NCBI GenBank assembly: GCA_965221465.1
Contig: OZ244892.1
Coordinates: forward strand, 2,976,001-3,040,000
Length of the DNA stretch: 64,000 nt
From: Azophilus sp965221465
Lineage (GTDB): Bacteria; Pseudomonadota; Gammaproteobacteria; Pseudomonadales; Azotimanducaceae
Direction: 5' to 3'
Below are positions 33,925 through 43,007 of this stretch, piece after piece. A program made the position numbers and the translations under genes. The notes below the pieces were generated by a model. That model worked only from the letters and a program-made list of their open reading frames with translations. It ran no database searches and had not been told where the DNA came from. The first letter of the stretch is position 1, and each line of letters begins with the position of its first letter.

Positions 33925-35958
33925 ATGATCGATATGAACCTGCTGCCACCCCTGCTGGGCCTTCTGGGGATGGTCGTGGCCGTGATCGTCTACGGCCTGG
34001 TCAAGCGCTACGACGAAGGCGAAGCCGCCATCAAGAAGATTGCGGATGCCATTCATGAGGGCGCCATGGTGTTCATGCGGCGCGAATACACCATGCTGGC
34101 CATCTTCGCTGCCGGGCTCCTGGTGCTGCTGTACGTCTCGGGTCTCGGCATCGAGACGGTCTGGGCCTTCATCGCCGGCGCCCTGTCTTCCGCCGGCGCA
34201 GGCTGGTTCGGCATGTACACCGCCACCAAGGCCAATGTCCGCACCACGACCGCCGCCCACACCGACGGGCCGGCCGCGGCGCTGTCGGTCGCCTTCTTCG
34301 GCGGCTCGATCATGGGCCTGGCCGTGGCTTCCCTCGGGCTCATGGGCCTCGGCATCGTCTACTACTTCTTCGGCGGCGACCCGCACACCGCCCACCACAT
34401 CCACGGATTCGGCATGGGCGCCTCCACCGTGGCGCTCTTCTCCCGCGTCGGGGGCGGCATTTACACCAAGAGCGCCGATGTGGGCGCCGACCTGGTCGGC
34501 AAGGTCGAGGCGGGCATTCCCGAGGACGACCCGCGCAATCCCGGGGTGATCGCCGACAACGTCGGCGACAACGTCGGCGATGTGGCCGGCATGGGCTCCG
34601 ACATCTTCGAGTCCTATTGCGGCTCCATGATCGCGACGATCGCCATCGCCGCCACGCTGGCGGCGGCATCGGTCGGCATGCTCGCGCCCGGCATGGCGGA
34701 GGGCGACGGCCGCGCCGCGCTCATGTTCCTGCCCCTGGCGCTCGCTTCCACGGGGCTTGTCTGCTCCATTGTCGGTATCGGCATCGTTCGCTCCCGTTCC
34801 AGTTCGAGCCCCGCGCTGGCGCTGCGCATCGGCATGATCGCCACGCCCATTCTGTTCATCGTCGCTTCCTGGTTCGTGATCGACACCGCCGGCATCTCGG
34901 GCAATGTCTGGCTGGCCGTGATATTCGGTTCGGTGGGCGGCGTCGTCATCGGCCTGACAACCGAGTACTACACCTCCTCGAAGCCCGTGGTGCGCATCGC
35001 CAAGGCCGGGGAAACCGGGTCCGCCACCGTCATGATCACGGGCCTCGCCGTCGGCATGCAGTCGGTGGTGATACCGCTGCTCGCCATCTGCGCCATCATC
35101 TATGTATCCACCAGCCTGGCCGGGCTCTATGGCGTCGGCATCGCCGCGGTCGGCCTGTTGGCAACGGTCGGCATGACCATGGCCGTCGATGCCTACGGCC
35201 CCGTGGCAGACAACGCCGGCGGCATCGCCGAAATGGGCGGCCTCGGCGAGGAAACCCGAAAGATCACCGATTCCCTCGACGAACTCGGCAACACCACTGC
35301 CGCCATGGGCAAGGGTTTTGCCATCGGGGCGGCAGCGCTCGCGGCGCTGGCGATCATTGCGGCGTTCGTCGAAACGGTTTCCTACAACCGCGGCGGCGAC
35401 TTCCTGCTGCACATCGGCAACCCCGACGTCCTGGTGGGCCTGTTCATCGGCGGCCTGGTGCCCTTCCTGATCGCCAGCGTCACCATGACGTCCGTCGGCG
35501 ATGCGGCCATGGAGATGATCCAGGAAATACGCCGTCAGTTCCGAGAGATTCCCGGCTTGCTGGAAGGCAATGCCGAACCCGACACCGGCAAGTGCATCGA
35601 CATCGCCACCTCGGCGGCCCTGAGGCGCATGCTGGTGCCGGGCGCCATTGCCGTGGCGGTACCGCCCATCGTCGGATTCGGCATCAGCGCCGAGGCTCTT
35701 GGGGGCACGCTCGGCGGCGGTCTGCTGGGCTGCGTCCTCCTGGCGCTGACCATGGCCAACGCCGGTGGCGCCTGGGACAACGCCAAGAAACATGTCGAGA
35801 AGGGCAATCTCGGCGGCAAGGGCTCGGACGTTCACGCCGCCACGGTGGTCGGCGACACCGTGGGCGACCCCTTCAAGGACACCTCCGGCCCGAGCATGAA
35901 CATTCTGATCAATGTCATGGCGATCGTGTCGCTGGTGATCGCGCCCCTGCTGGCCTGA
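33925..35958 (+). CDS. hppA: Membrane-bound pyrophosphatase (ion-translocating), K+-dependent type likely
   Basis: A 677-residue membrane pyrophosphatase with ~16 helices. The PPi-binding motif is seen in SADVGADLVGKVEAGIPEDD with PGVIADNVGDNVGDVAGMG, and further acidic residues in AYGPVADNAGGIAEM and KGSDVHAATVVGDTVGDPFKD. The motif GNTTAAMGKG has Ala where K+-independent pumps carry Lys, so the enzyme is probably K+-dependent and may move Na+ or H+. It uses PPi hydrolysis to pump ions across the inner membrane. It faces a PPi-type phosphofructokinase gene on the opposite strand 58 nt away. Confidence 0.95.
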   Translation: MIDMNLLPPLLGLLGMVVAVIVYGLVKRYDEGEAAIKKIADAIHEGAMVFMRREYTMLAIFAAGLLVLLYVSGLGIETVWAFIAGALSSAGAGWFGMYTATKANVRTTTAAHTDGPAAALSVAFFGGSIMGLAVASLGLMGLGIVYYFFGGDPHTAHHIHGFGMGASTVALFSRVGGGIYTKSADVGADLVGKVEAGIPEDDPRNPGVIADNVGDNVGDVAGMGSDIFESYCGSMIATIAIAATLAAASVGMLAPGMAEGDGRAALMFLPLALASTGLVCSIVGIGIVRSRSSSSPALALRIGMIATPILFIVASWFVIDTAGISGNVWLAVIFGSVGGVVIGLTTEYYTSSKPVVRIAKAGETGSATVMITGLAVGMQSVVIPLLAICAIIYVSTSLAGLYGVGIAAVGLLATVGMTMAVDAYGPVADNAGGIAEMGGLGEETRKITDSLDELGNTTAAMGKGFAIGAAALAALAIIAAFVETVSYNRGGDFLLHIGNPDVLVGLFIGGLVPFLIASVTMTSVGDAAMEMIQEIRRQFREIPGLLEGNAEPDTGKCIDIATSAALRRMLVPGAIAVAVPPIVGFGISAEALGGTLGGGLLGCVLLALTMANAGGAWDNAKKHVEKGNLGGKGSDVHAATVVGDTVGDPFKDTSGPSMNILINVMAIVSLVIAPLLA

Positions 35959-36016
35959 GGATTCGGCTCGTTCCGCCCGGACACGCTGCGTCAGGGCAGT
36001 CGACGGACGACGGCGC

Positions 36017-37276
36017 CTATACGACGAAACGTGCGAGCTTGCGGGGAACCGCTTCGTTCTTCAGCGTGACGTAGCGCGGCATGCCGTTGGCGTACGGAGG
36101 ATAGGCCTCGCCCGCGATGAGCGGCGCCAGATAGCGACGTGCCCGGGCGGTGATGCCGAAACCGTCGGCGCTGATAAAACTCTTCGGCATCTTGCGTTCC
36201 ACGTTCGCGACCCGGGAGAGTTTCGCCTCGCCGATAGCCCACCGATAGGGCTCGTCGCTGCTGCGCACCACCACGGGCATGACCGCGTTCTTGCCGTCTA
36301 GGGCAAACTCCACCGCCGCCCCGCCCATGGCGTAGGCCTGCTCGACATCGTTGCCGGAGGCGATGTGGCGCGCCGACCGTTGCAGGTAGTCGGCCACCGC
36401 CCAATGGTACTTGTAGCCGAGAGCCGTCTTGACGATGCCGGCCAGCGTCGGCGCCACGCCGCCCAACTGCGCATGGCCGAAGGCGTCCCGGGTGCCCGCT
36501 TCGGCAAGGAAGGCGCCATTCGCATAGCGGGCGCCCTCGGAGACCACGATGACGCAGTAGCCGCGCGTCTCGACGGTTTTCTTCACCTTCGCGAGCAGCG
36601 CCGCTTCATCGAAGGGAACTTCCGGGAAGACGATGAGGTGGGGCGCGTCACCCCGCTCTTCCTGGGCCAGGGCGGCTGCAGCGGCAATCCAGCCGGCATG
36701 GCGGCCCATCACCTCGAGGATGAACACCCGGGTGGATGTGGAACACATGGATGCCACGTCCATGGCGGCTTCCCGCGTCGAGATGGCAACATACTTGGCA
36801 ACGGAGCCGAAGCCCGGGCAGGAGTCGGTGAACGGCAGGTCGTTGTCCACTGTCTTGGGAATGCCGATGCAGACGATGGGATAGCCCAGCTTCGTGCCGA
36901 GTTGCGAAACCTTGTGGGCCGTATCCTGGGAATCGCCGCCGCCGTTGTAGAAGAAGTAGCGGATGTCGTGGGCTGCGAAGACATCGATGAGCCGCCGGTA
37001 TTCCGCCTCGTTGTCGGCAATGGCGCCGAGCTTGTAGCGGCAGGAACCGAAGGCGCCGCCCGGTGTGTGCCGCAAACCCGCGATGTCGGCATCGGACTCC
37101 CGGCTGGTGTCGATGAGATCCTCGGTAAGCGCGCCGATGATCCCGTTCCGGCCGGCGAAGACCCTGCCAATGCGGTCGGGATGCTTGCGCGCCGTCTCGA
37201 TGAGCCCGCAGGCGGTGGCGTTGATGACGGCGGTTACCCCGCCCGACTGCGCATAAAAAGCGTTGGCTTCTGCCAT
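36017..37276 (-). CDS. PPi-type 6-phosphofructokinase
   Basis: A 419-residue phosphofructokinase. At the positions that separate donor types, NGGGDS (111-116) has Asp where the ATP enzyme has Gly, and PKTVDND (140-146) has Lys where the ATP enzyme has Gly. Both mark PPi-dependent enzymes. Other motifs are FGSCRYKLG, EVMGRHAGWIAA and FPEVPF. It interconverts fructose 6-phosphate and fructose 1,6-bisphosphate with PPi. ATG 37276 is used, 8 nt after GGAGAG. It is convergent with hppA, giving a PPi-linked pair as known in methanotrophs and other bacteria. Confidence 0.93.
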   Translation of the reverse strand: MAEANAFYAQSGGVTAVINATACGLIETARKHPDRIGRVFAGRNGIIGALTEDLIDTSRESDADIAGLRHTPGGAFGSCRYKLGAIADNEAEYRRLIDVFAAHDIRYFFYNGGGDSQDTAHKVSQLGTKLGYPIVCIGIPKTVDNDLPFTDSCPGFGSVAKYVAISTREAAMDVASMCSTSTRVFILEVMGRHAGWIAAAAALAQEERGDAPHLIVFPEVPFDEAALLAKVKKTVETRGYCVIVVSEGARYANGAFLAEAGTRDAFGHAQLGGVAPTLAGIVKTALGYKYHWAVADYLQRSARHIASGNDVEQAYAMGGAAVEFALDGKNAVMPVVVRSSDEPYRWAIGEAKLSRVANVERKMPKSFISADGFGITARARRYLAPLIAGEAYPPYANGMPRYVTLKNEAVPRKLARFVV

Positions 37277-37407
37277 TTGCAACACTCTCCGGTGGATCGT
37301 CCGCCATTCTAATCGGAAACCGGCGCGCGAACCGGATGCCCACCTGGGATAACATCGCTACGCATGCGCGAACACATCCAACAGCGCGATTCGCATCCGA
37401 CCCGGCC

Positions 37408-37612
37408 CTCGCATGGAACAGTTCCTCAAGTTATTGATTATATTGAATTCATGAACCAAGGAATCCATACCTTCGATCCGGCACCGAGAACCGGTATACG
37501 GTACGTGCATGCGGCGCACCAGGCGGCGGCGCTTACCGCTACGATAGGCGCAAGGGCGAGCCTTTGTTGCTTTCGCGTCCGCGTCCCGGCGCGCCGGGCT
37601 CGAAGCTTTCAT
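37408..37612 (-). repeat. Interspersed repeat, copy C (one arm lost)
   Basis: Between pfp and mpl lies a copy with the left flank (CTCGCATGGAAC, GAATTCATGAACCAAGG), the left arm (37485-37516) and most of the loop. The right arm is missing and replaced by the join also present in fragment E (CCTTTGTTGCTTTCGCGTCC). It ends with GTCCCGGCGCGCCGGG. No gene is seen in the 370-bp gap around it. Confidence 0.75.
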
Positions 37613-37645
37613 GAATAAGCTGCTACGGCCTGGGCGGGCGACGTC

Positions 37646-39037
37646 GTGAGAATCCATTTTCTCGGCATCGGCGGCACGTTGATGGGCAGTCTCGCCCAGC
37701 TTGCGCGGGCGCTGGGCCACGAGGTCAGCGGTTCCGACGGGGTGCTCTACCCGCCGATGAGCGATCAGCTCGCCGATGCGGACATCGAAGTTCACGAAGG
37801 CTTCGACCCGGCCCAGTTCGAGCCCAGGCCGGATCTGGTGGTCATCGGCAATGCCAAGCTGCCTCGGGGCACCAAGTCCGTCGAATACGTGCTCGACCAC
37901 GGGTTGCCGTATACGTCGGGAGCCCAGTGGCTGGGGGAGGCGGTGCTGCCGGGGCGCTGGACGCTGGCCGTCGCCGGCACCCATGGCAAGACGACCACCG
38001 CCAGCATGCTGGCATGGATTCTGGAGTGCGCCGGGATGAACCCCGGTTACCTGATCGGCGGGGTCCCCGAGAATTTCGGGCGTTCCGCGCGGATTGGCGG
38101 CGGCCGGTTTTTCGTGGTCGAGGCGGACGAGTACGACACGTCCTACTTCGACCGGCGCTCGAAGTTCGTCCACTACCGGCCGCGTACCCTGACGATCAAC
38201 AACCTGGAATTCGATCATGCGGACATCTTCCCGGACCTCGCGGCCATCCAGGCCCAGTTCCATCTGCTGCTGCGCGCCGTGCCGGGTAACGGTCTGATCG
38301 TCGCACCGAGCCGGGACCAAGCGGTGAACGAGGTGCTGCGCATGGGGTGCTGGACACCCGTGGCCCGCACCGGAAACGCGCCGCCACGGAAACCGGTGGA
38401 AACCGATAACGGGGAGCTGTGGAACACCCGCAACGCCGTACCCGACGGCAGCGCCTTCGACGTCGTACTGGGCGACGAGCACATGGGGCGCGTTACCTGG
38501 TCGCTGCTCGGCGAACACAACATGGCCAACGCTCTCTGTGCCCTGGCTGCCGCTCGCCATGCGGGCGTAGCCGCGTCGGCTGCCATCGACGCCCTGAACC
38601 GCTTCGCCGGGGTAAAGCGACGACTCGAAATCCTGGCGCGAATCGGCAACGCCACCGTCTACGACGATTTCGCCCACCATCCCACCGCCATTCGAACGAC
38701 CCTTGATGGGCTGCGCAAGCGGGTGGGCAGCGAGGAGATTCTCGCCATCGTGGAGCCCCGTACCCACACCATGTCGCTCGGCACCCTGCGCGACGACCTG
38801 GCCGATTGCTGTGCCGCCGCCGATCGGGTGTTCTGGTTCCGCGGCGAGAACATGCAGTGGAACCTGAACGAAGTGGTTTCCGCCTGCCGAGCCCCCGCGC
38901 AGCTGTTCGAAGATCTCGATGCCCTCATGCGAGCGGTTGCCGGGCTTCCCGACCGGCGCCGGCACATCGTCATCCTTTCCAACGGCGGCTTTCAGGGAAT
39001 ACACCGGAAACTCCCTGCAATGCTGCAGGGCGGGTAA
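37646..39037 (+). CDS. mpl: UDP-MurNAc:L-Ala-gamma-D-Glu-meso-DAP ligase
   Basis: A 463-residue Mur ligase family enzyme. The N-terminal Rossmann part is MRIHFLGIGGTLMGSLAQLA with the GHEVSGSDGVLYPPMS segment, the P-loop is AGTHGKTTTASMLAW, the central motif is EADEYDTSYFDRRSKFVHYR, and the C-terminal domain has DDFAHHPTAIRTTLDGLR. These are diagnostic for Mpl, which recycles the tripeptide from cell-wall turnover onto UDP-MurNAc. The start is GTG 37646. Length is normal (~457). Confidence 0.97.
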   Translation: MRIHFLGIGGTLMGSLAQLARALGHEVSGSDGVLYPPMSDQLADADIEVHEGFDPAQFEPRPDLVVIGNAKLPRGTKSVEYVLDHGLPYTSGAQWLGEAVLPGRWTLAVAGTHGKTTTASMLAWILECAGMNPGYLIGGVPENFGRSARIGGGRFFVVEADEYDTSYFDRRSKFVHYRPRTLTINNLEFDHADIFPDLAAIQAQFHLLLRAVPGNGLIVAPSRDQAVNEVLRMGCWTPVARTGNAPPRKPVETDNGELWNTRNAVPDGSAFDVVLGDEHMGRVTWSLLGEHNMANALCALAAARHAGVAASAAIDALNRFAGVKRRLEILARIGNATVYDDFAHHPTAIRTTLDGLRKRVGSEEILAIVEPRTHTMSLGTLRDDLADCCAAADRVFWFRGENMQWNLNEVVSACRAPAQLFEDLDALMRAVAGLPDRRRHIVILSNGGFQGIHRKLPAMLQGG

Positions 39038-39069
39038 ACTGCACTCTCATCCGGCGAACAAGGGCTGCT

Positions 39070-39267
39070 TTGAAACGATCCACCCTGTTGACGACTACCG
39101 GCGTCGCCGGCTCGTTCATTGCCTGCATTGCCGGCATCGTGCATTTGGCCGCGAGCGACAGGGTCACGCCGCAGATGGCCATTCTGCTGGGCGTGTGCCT
39201 GCTCGGCTGCTACATCGGGTTCGGGATACTGATCGGCGTCTATCGACTGATCGACAAGCTGGACTAG
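39070..39267 (+). CDS. Small membrane protein
   Basis: A 65-residue frame opening with TTG 39070 after AAGGG, 6 nt upstream. It has two hydrophobic helices (TTGVAGSFIACIAGIVHLAA and MAILLGVCLLGCYIGFGILIG), a short polar turn between, and ends YRLIDKLD. It follows mpl by 32 nt. No family is recognised. The clean two-helix pattern and position support a real gene; the start codon is uncertain. Confidence 0.6.
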   Translation: MKRSTLLTTTGVAGSFIACIAGIVHLAASDRVTPQMAILLGVCLLGCYIGFGILIGVYRLIDKLD

Positions 39268-39339
39268 CTCCTGTCCGTGACCACGTTTCGTCGCGAAGGC
39301 GTCGGGAAGCTGGACAGCCAGCCGAGCCCGCAAACCGAA

Positions 39340-41076
39340 TCAGAACGCCGCTTCGTCCAGGCGCATGACCGCCCGTGAGTCGGCGCGGACGCTCGCCTCG
39401 AGCGCCAGGGTCTTGGGTAGCAGGCGCGCGAAGTAGAAATCCGCGGTCTGACGCTTTGCCCGGCCGAACGCATCGTCGCGGCTCGCGGCCGCCATGCGAG
39501 CCCACAACCACGCATAGACGGTGTGGCCTGTCAGGTCGAGGAAATCGGTCGAAACCGCGCCCGGCAGATCGGCATCCTTGCCGGCGCTCTCAACCAGGTG
39601 CACGGTTGCGCCCCGAAGACGCGCCAGCGCCTCATGCAACGGCTGCCGATAGGGTGTTTCGACGGGGGTCGCGGCCATGGTGTCGAGCAGTGCGTACAGG
39701 GTGCGGCCGCCATCCCGGCAAACCTTGCGGGCGGCGAAATCCAGTGCCTGAATGCCGTTTGTGCCTTCGTAGATCTGGGCGATGCGGGCATCGCGCACGA
39801 TCTGCTCCATGCCCCATTCCTTGATGAACCCATGCCCGCCGAACACCTGCTGTGCCATGACCGCGCAATCGAAACCCCGGTCGGACATGAATGCCTTGGC
39901 GATGGGTGTCAGCAACTCCGACATGGCCTGGCAATCGCGGTCGCCGGCGTACTTGGCCCGGTCGAGATTGAGGCCCGCATAAACCGCGAACGCCCGGCCG
40001 GCCTCGGTGTAGGCGCGAATGGTGAGCAGCATGCGGCGCACGTCCGGATGCACCAGCAGTGAGTCCGCGGCGCCATCGGGGTTCTTCGGCCCCGAGGGCG
40101 CCCTGCCCTGCAGCCGGTCGCGGGCGTAGCGGGCCGCCTGCTGATAGGCCAGTTCGCCGGCGCCGAGGCCCTGCAGCCCCACCGACAGCCGCTCGTAGTT
40201 CATCATGGTGAACATGCAGGCCAGGCCGCCATTCTCGGGCCCGACCAGATATCCCACCGCCTCGTCGTAGTTCATGACATTGGTGGCGCTGCCGTTGATG
40301 CCCATCTTGTGCTCGATGGAGCCACTGACGACCCGGTTTCGTTCGCCTGGGTTTCCGTCCTGGTCGGGGATGAACTTCGGCACGATGAACAGGCTGATGC
40401 CCCGCGTTCCCTCGGGCGCCCCCGGCAGCTTGGCGAGCACGAGATGGACGATGTTCTCGGCCAGGTCATGCTCGCCGCTGGTAATGAATATCTTGGTGCC
40501 GGTGATGCGGTAGGCGCCATCCCCCGCTTCCTCGGCCCGCGTGCGGATGATGCCGAGATCGGTGCCCGCGTGGGGTTCGGTCAGGTCCATGGCCCCCGTC
40601 CATTCTCCGGAGTAGAGCCTGGGCAGGTACAGCTGTTTCTGCGCCTCGCTGCCGTGGGTGTCGATACAGATGGACGCACCGGTGGACAGCCCCCCGTACA
40701 GATAGAGACTGGTGTTGGCGCCCCAGAACATCTCCTCGAGCAGGCAGCCGAGCAGTTTCGGCATGCCCTGGCCGCCATAACGGGGGTTGCCGGATAATCC
40801 CAGCCAGCCGCCCTCGGCGAGTTGCCGGTAGGCCGCCTTGAACCCGGAAGGGGCCGTGACGACGCCGTCTTCCCAATGGCACCCCTGCTCATCGCCGCTG
40901 CGGTTCAGCGGCGCCATGACTTCGCTGGCCACGCGGCCGCCCTCGGCGATGACGGCGCGCACCAGGTCGTCGGTGAATTCGGCGAATTCAGGCACGTCAC
41001 GCCATTCGTCCTGCACCTTGAACAGGTCGAAGAGCAGAAAGTGCAGATCCTGTTCCGGCGCCCGGTATTCCAGCAT
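39340..41076 (-). CDS. Acyl-CoA dehydrogenase, long form with C-terminal extension
   Basis: A 578-residue enzyme of the long acyl-CoA dehydrogenase group. The N-terminus is MLEYRAPEQDLHFLLFDLF. The FAD part has AMDLTEPHAGTDLGIIRTR and KIFITSGEHDLAENIVHLVL. The C-terminal core has FGGHGFIKEWGMEQIVRDAR and QIYEGTNGIQALDFAARKV, the catalytic-Glu region. A further ~100-residue extension (SRDDAFGRAKRQTADFYFAR) is typical of the group. It oxidises acyl-CoA; substrate uncertain. It is separate from the dehydrogenase at 5123. It is transcribed away from comF. Confidence 0.94.
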   Translation of the reverse strand: MLEYRAPEQDLHFLLFDLFKVQDEWRDVPEFAEFTDDLVRAVIAEGGRVASEVMAPLNRSGDEQGCHWEDGVVTAPSGFKAAYRQLAEGGWLGLSGNPRYGGQGMPKLLGCLLEEMFWGANTSLYLYGGLSTGASICIDTHGSEAQKQLYLPRLYSGEWTGAMDLTEPHAGTDLGIIRTRAEEAGDGAYRITGTKIFITSGEHDLAENIVHLVLAKLPGAPEGTRGISLFIVPKFIPDQDGNPGERNRVVSGSIEHKMGINGSATNVMNYDEAVGYLVGPENGGLACMFTMMNYERLSVGLQGLGAGELAYQQAARYARDRLQGRAPSGPKNPDGAADSLLVHPDVRRMLLTIRAYTEAGRAFAVYAGLNLDRAKYAGDRDCQAMSELLTPIAKAFMSDRGFDCAVMAQQVFGGHGFIKEWGMEQIVRDARIAQIYEGTNGIQALDFAARKVCRDGGRTLYALLDTMAATPVETPYRQPLHEALARLRGATVHLVESAGKDADLPGAVSTDFLDLTGHTVYAWLWARMAAASRDDAFGRAKRQTADFYFARLLPKTLALEASVRADSRAVMRLDEAAF

Positions 41077-41378
41077 CGGCCAATCCTCGTCGAAATAATC
41101 CCTGCCTGCGATATTAGCCTCGAATGAGATTAATGCCACGGCCGGTTTGCATGCGCCCCCGGATGACGGGGGGGTCGGGTTCCGGCACACCGGGATTGAC
41201 GCCCGTCGATTGCTGACGTTGCGGATGGCCGATATCCGCTGGCTGGCGCAGGATCTCGGTGCTAGCTTCCGCTCCCATGGGTTTCTTGCATTGCGCAGAT
41301 CGCTCGATGCGGCCCACTGAGGCGGCGGCGTCAAGGCGCCCGGGTTCATTTGCGAAAAGGTGCAACGGAGAATCGGCG
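41077..41378. other. Divergent region between acyl-CoA dehydrogenase and comF
   Basis: No gene is supported. A short hairpin (CCCCCG 41156-41161, loop GATGA, CGGGGG 41167-41172) lies upstream of the dehydrogenase. No clear promoter boxes were found. Confidence 0.45.
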
Positions 41379-42068
41379 ATGAGCCTGGCAGACTGGTGGT
41401 TGCCGCGCGTGTGTCGCCTGTGCGACCGCGAAGTGCTGCGGGATATCGACCTTTGCGCCCCCTGCGAGAGCAGCCTCGCCTGGAACAGGAATCCCTGTCC
41501 TCGATGCGGCCTGCCGCGCCCTGCCGCACTGACCGGTCCTTGCCCTCAGTGCGCCGTTCATCCTCCGCCCTTTACCGCGACGGTGGCGCCTCTGCTCTAC
41601 GAAGGCCCCGTACGGCGTTGGGTGCATGCGGCCAAGACAGGCAGGAGCTTCGGCGAAGCGAAACTGCTTGCCGGGCTGCTCTCGCACACGATCGAGACAA
41701 ACCCGATCGATATACCGGACGGACTCGTACCGGTGCCGCTGACGACGGCCCGGATTATTCGGCGTGGCCACAACCAGGCCGTACTGCTGGCCGGTCCCCT
41801 TGCCAGACGGCTGGGTATCGCGGTTCATCGCCGGGGGCTCGACCGTGCCCGGGGCGGCAAGCCGCAGCGCGGACAGTCCCGCGGCGCCCGGGCAGCGAGC
41901 GTCCGGGACGCATTCCGGGCAACCCGCCCGTTCCATGGCCATCTCGCCATCGTCGACGACGTCATGACCACCGGAGCAACGGTGACGCACCTGGCAACGA
42001 CCCTGCTCGCGGCCGGCGCCGGCCGGGTCGATGTCTGGGCTGCCGCTCGGGTCGCCCGATCGTCCTGA
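41379..42068 (+). CDS. comF: ComF family phosphoribosyltransferase-like protein
   Basis: A 229-residue ComF protein. N-terminal Cys pairs (CRLCDREV, CAPCESSL, CPRCGLPRP, CPQCAVHPPPF) form the zinc domain. The PRTase fold follows, with LVPVPLTTARIIRRGHNQA, RGGKPQRGQSRGARAASVRDAF and the PRPP loop IVDDVMTTGATV. ComF proteins act in DNA uptake/competence in some species; others have no proven role. ATG 41379 gives the usual short N-terminus. It lies 72 nt upstream of modA. Confidence 0.92.
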   Translation: MSLADWWLPRVCRLCDREVLRDIDLCAPCESSLAWNRNPCPRCGLPRPAALTGPCPQCAVHPPPFTATVAPLLYEGPVRRWVHAAKTGRSFGEAKLLAGLLSHTIETNPIDIPDGLVPVPLTTARIIRRGHNQAVLLAGPLARRLGIAVHRRGLDRARGGKPQRGQSRGARAASVRDAFRATRPFHGHLAIVDDVMTTGATVTHLATTLLAAGAGRVDVWAAARVARSS

Positions 42069-42140
42069 TAAACTGGCGCGATTTTCATTCCCCGGGGTCG
42101 CGTCATGGGCGCCTGGCATTCGATTCGGACGGCTCGCTGA

Positions 42141-43007
42141 ATGGCGGCCTGCAATCCCTGCCCGTTCCTGCGTCGAGGCCGGACAGGCCGGACAAGCCGG
42201 ACCCGACAGATCCTGCTGTCGGCGATCGTCCTCGCAACCCTGTCCTGTTCAAACGGAGTTGCCGCGCAACCGTCGGCAACCTCGAACGACCCGTTCGGCA
42301 ACGCCACACAGATCGCGGGTGGCGATGGCCCGCAACCTGCCGTGCTGCGCCTTGCCGTTGCCGCCAACTTTCGAACGCCCTTCGACGAACTGGCAGGCGA
42401 TTTCAAGGCCCGGCACGGCGTGTCGCTGTCTCCCAGTTTCGGTTCCTCCGGCCTGCTGGCCGCCCAGATTCGCCAGGGCGCCCCCTTCGATGCCTTTTTC
42501 TCCGCCGATACGGCACGCCCGCAAGCCTTGATCGCAGACGGGCTGGCCATCTCGCCCGTCAGCATCTACGCCCGGGGCCGCGTTGCCTTGCGCAGGTCCG
42601 CCGGGGCCGGCAGCGGCGGCGACCTTCTGTCCCGCCGTATCGGCATTCCAAACCCGCAGCTTGCGCCCTATGGCACTGCTGCGCTGCAATGCCTGAACCG
42701 GCTGGGCGTCGCCGGCCAGGTCGAGGAGCGGCTCGTATTCGGCAACAATGTCAATCAGGTGGACCACTTCCTGGAAAGCGGGGCCTTGCGCCTGGGATTC
42801 GTGGCGCTGAGCCAACTCGTGGCCAGACAGGCACCGCCCGAGGAGTACTGGATTTGTCCCACCGCCTTTCACGAACCGATCGCCCAGGGAGCGGTGATTC
42901 TGCACCGCAGCCGCCATCCTGCCGCGGCGCTGGCTCTGCTCCATTACATCACGCGCCCCGCCACCCAGGCGAAACTCGCGCAACTGGGTTACCTGGCCAA
43001 TGAGTGA
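42141..43007 (+). CDS. modA: Molybdate ABC transporter substrate-binding protein
   Basis: A 288-residue periplasmic binding protein. After a signal segment (ILLSAIVLATLSCSNGVAAQ) comes the mature ModA start LRLAVAANFRTPFDELAGDF, with FGSSGLLAAQIRQGAPFDAF and SADTARPQALIADGL, the molybdate-binding region. The C-terminal part includes GVAGQVEERLVFGNNVNQVDH. A Cys in LATLSC could be a lipobox, but AAQ looks like a cleavage site. It is followed directly by modB and modC. Confidence 0.93.
   Translation: MAACNPCPFLRRGRTGRTSRTRQILLSAIVLATLSCSNGVAAQPSATSNDPFGNATQIAGGDGPQPAVLRLAVAANFRTPFDELAGDFKARHGVSLSPSFGSSGLLAAQIRQGAPFDAFFSADTARPQALIADGLAISPVSIYARGRVALRRSAGAGSGGDLLSRRIGIPNPQLAPYGTAALQCLNRLGVAGQVEERLVFGNNVNQVDHFLESGALRLGFVALSQLVARQAPPEEYWICPTAFHEPIAQGAVILHRSRHPAAALALLHYITRPATQAKLAQLGYLANE

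Noticed and set aside
32497..35835. Long minus-strand open frame opposite hppA and DUF2333
   Set aside because: Composition-driven shadow; hppA motifs on the plus strand are unmistakable and the shadow has none.
33925..35958. K+-independent pyrophosphatase
   Set aside because: GNTTAAMGKG has Ala where K+-independent enzymes have Lys, so K+-dependent type is favoured.
36017..37276. ATP-dependent phosphofructokinase
   Set aside because: The donor-site residues (Asp in NGGGDS and Lys in PKTVDND) are the PPi type.
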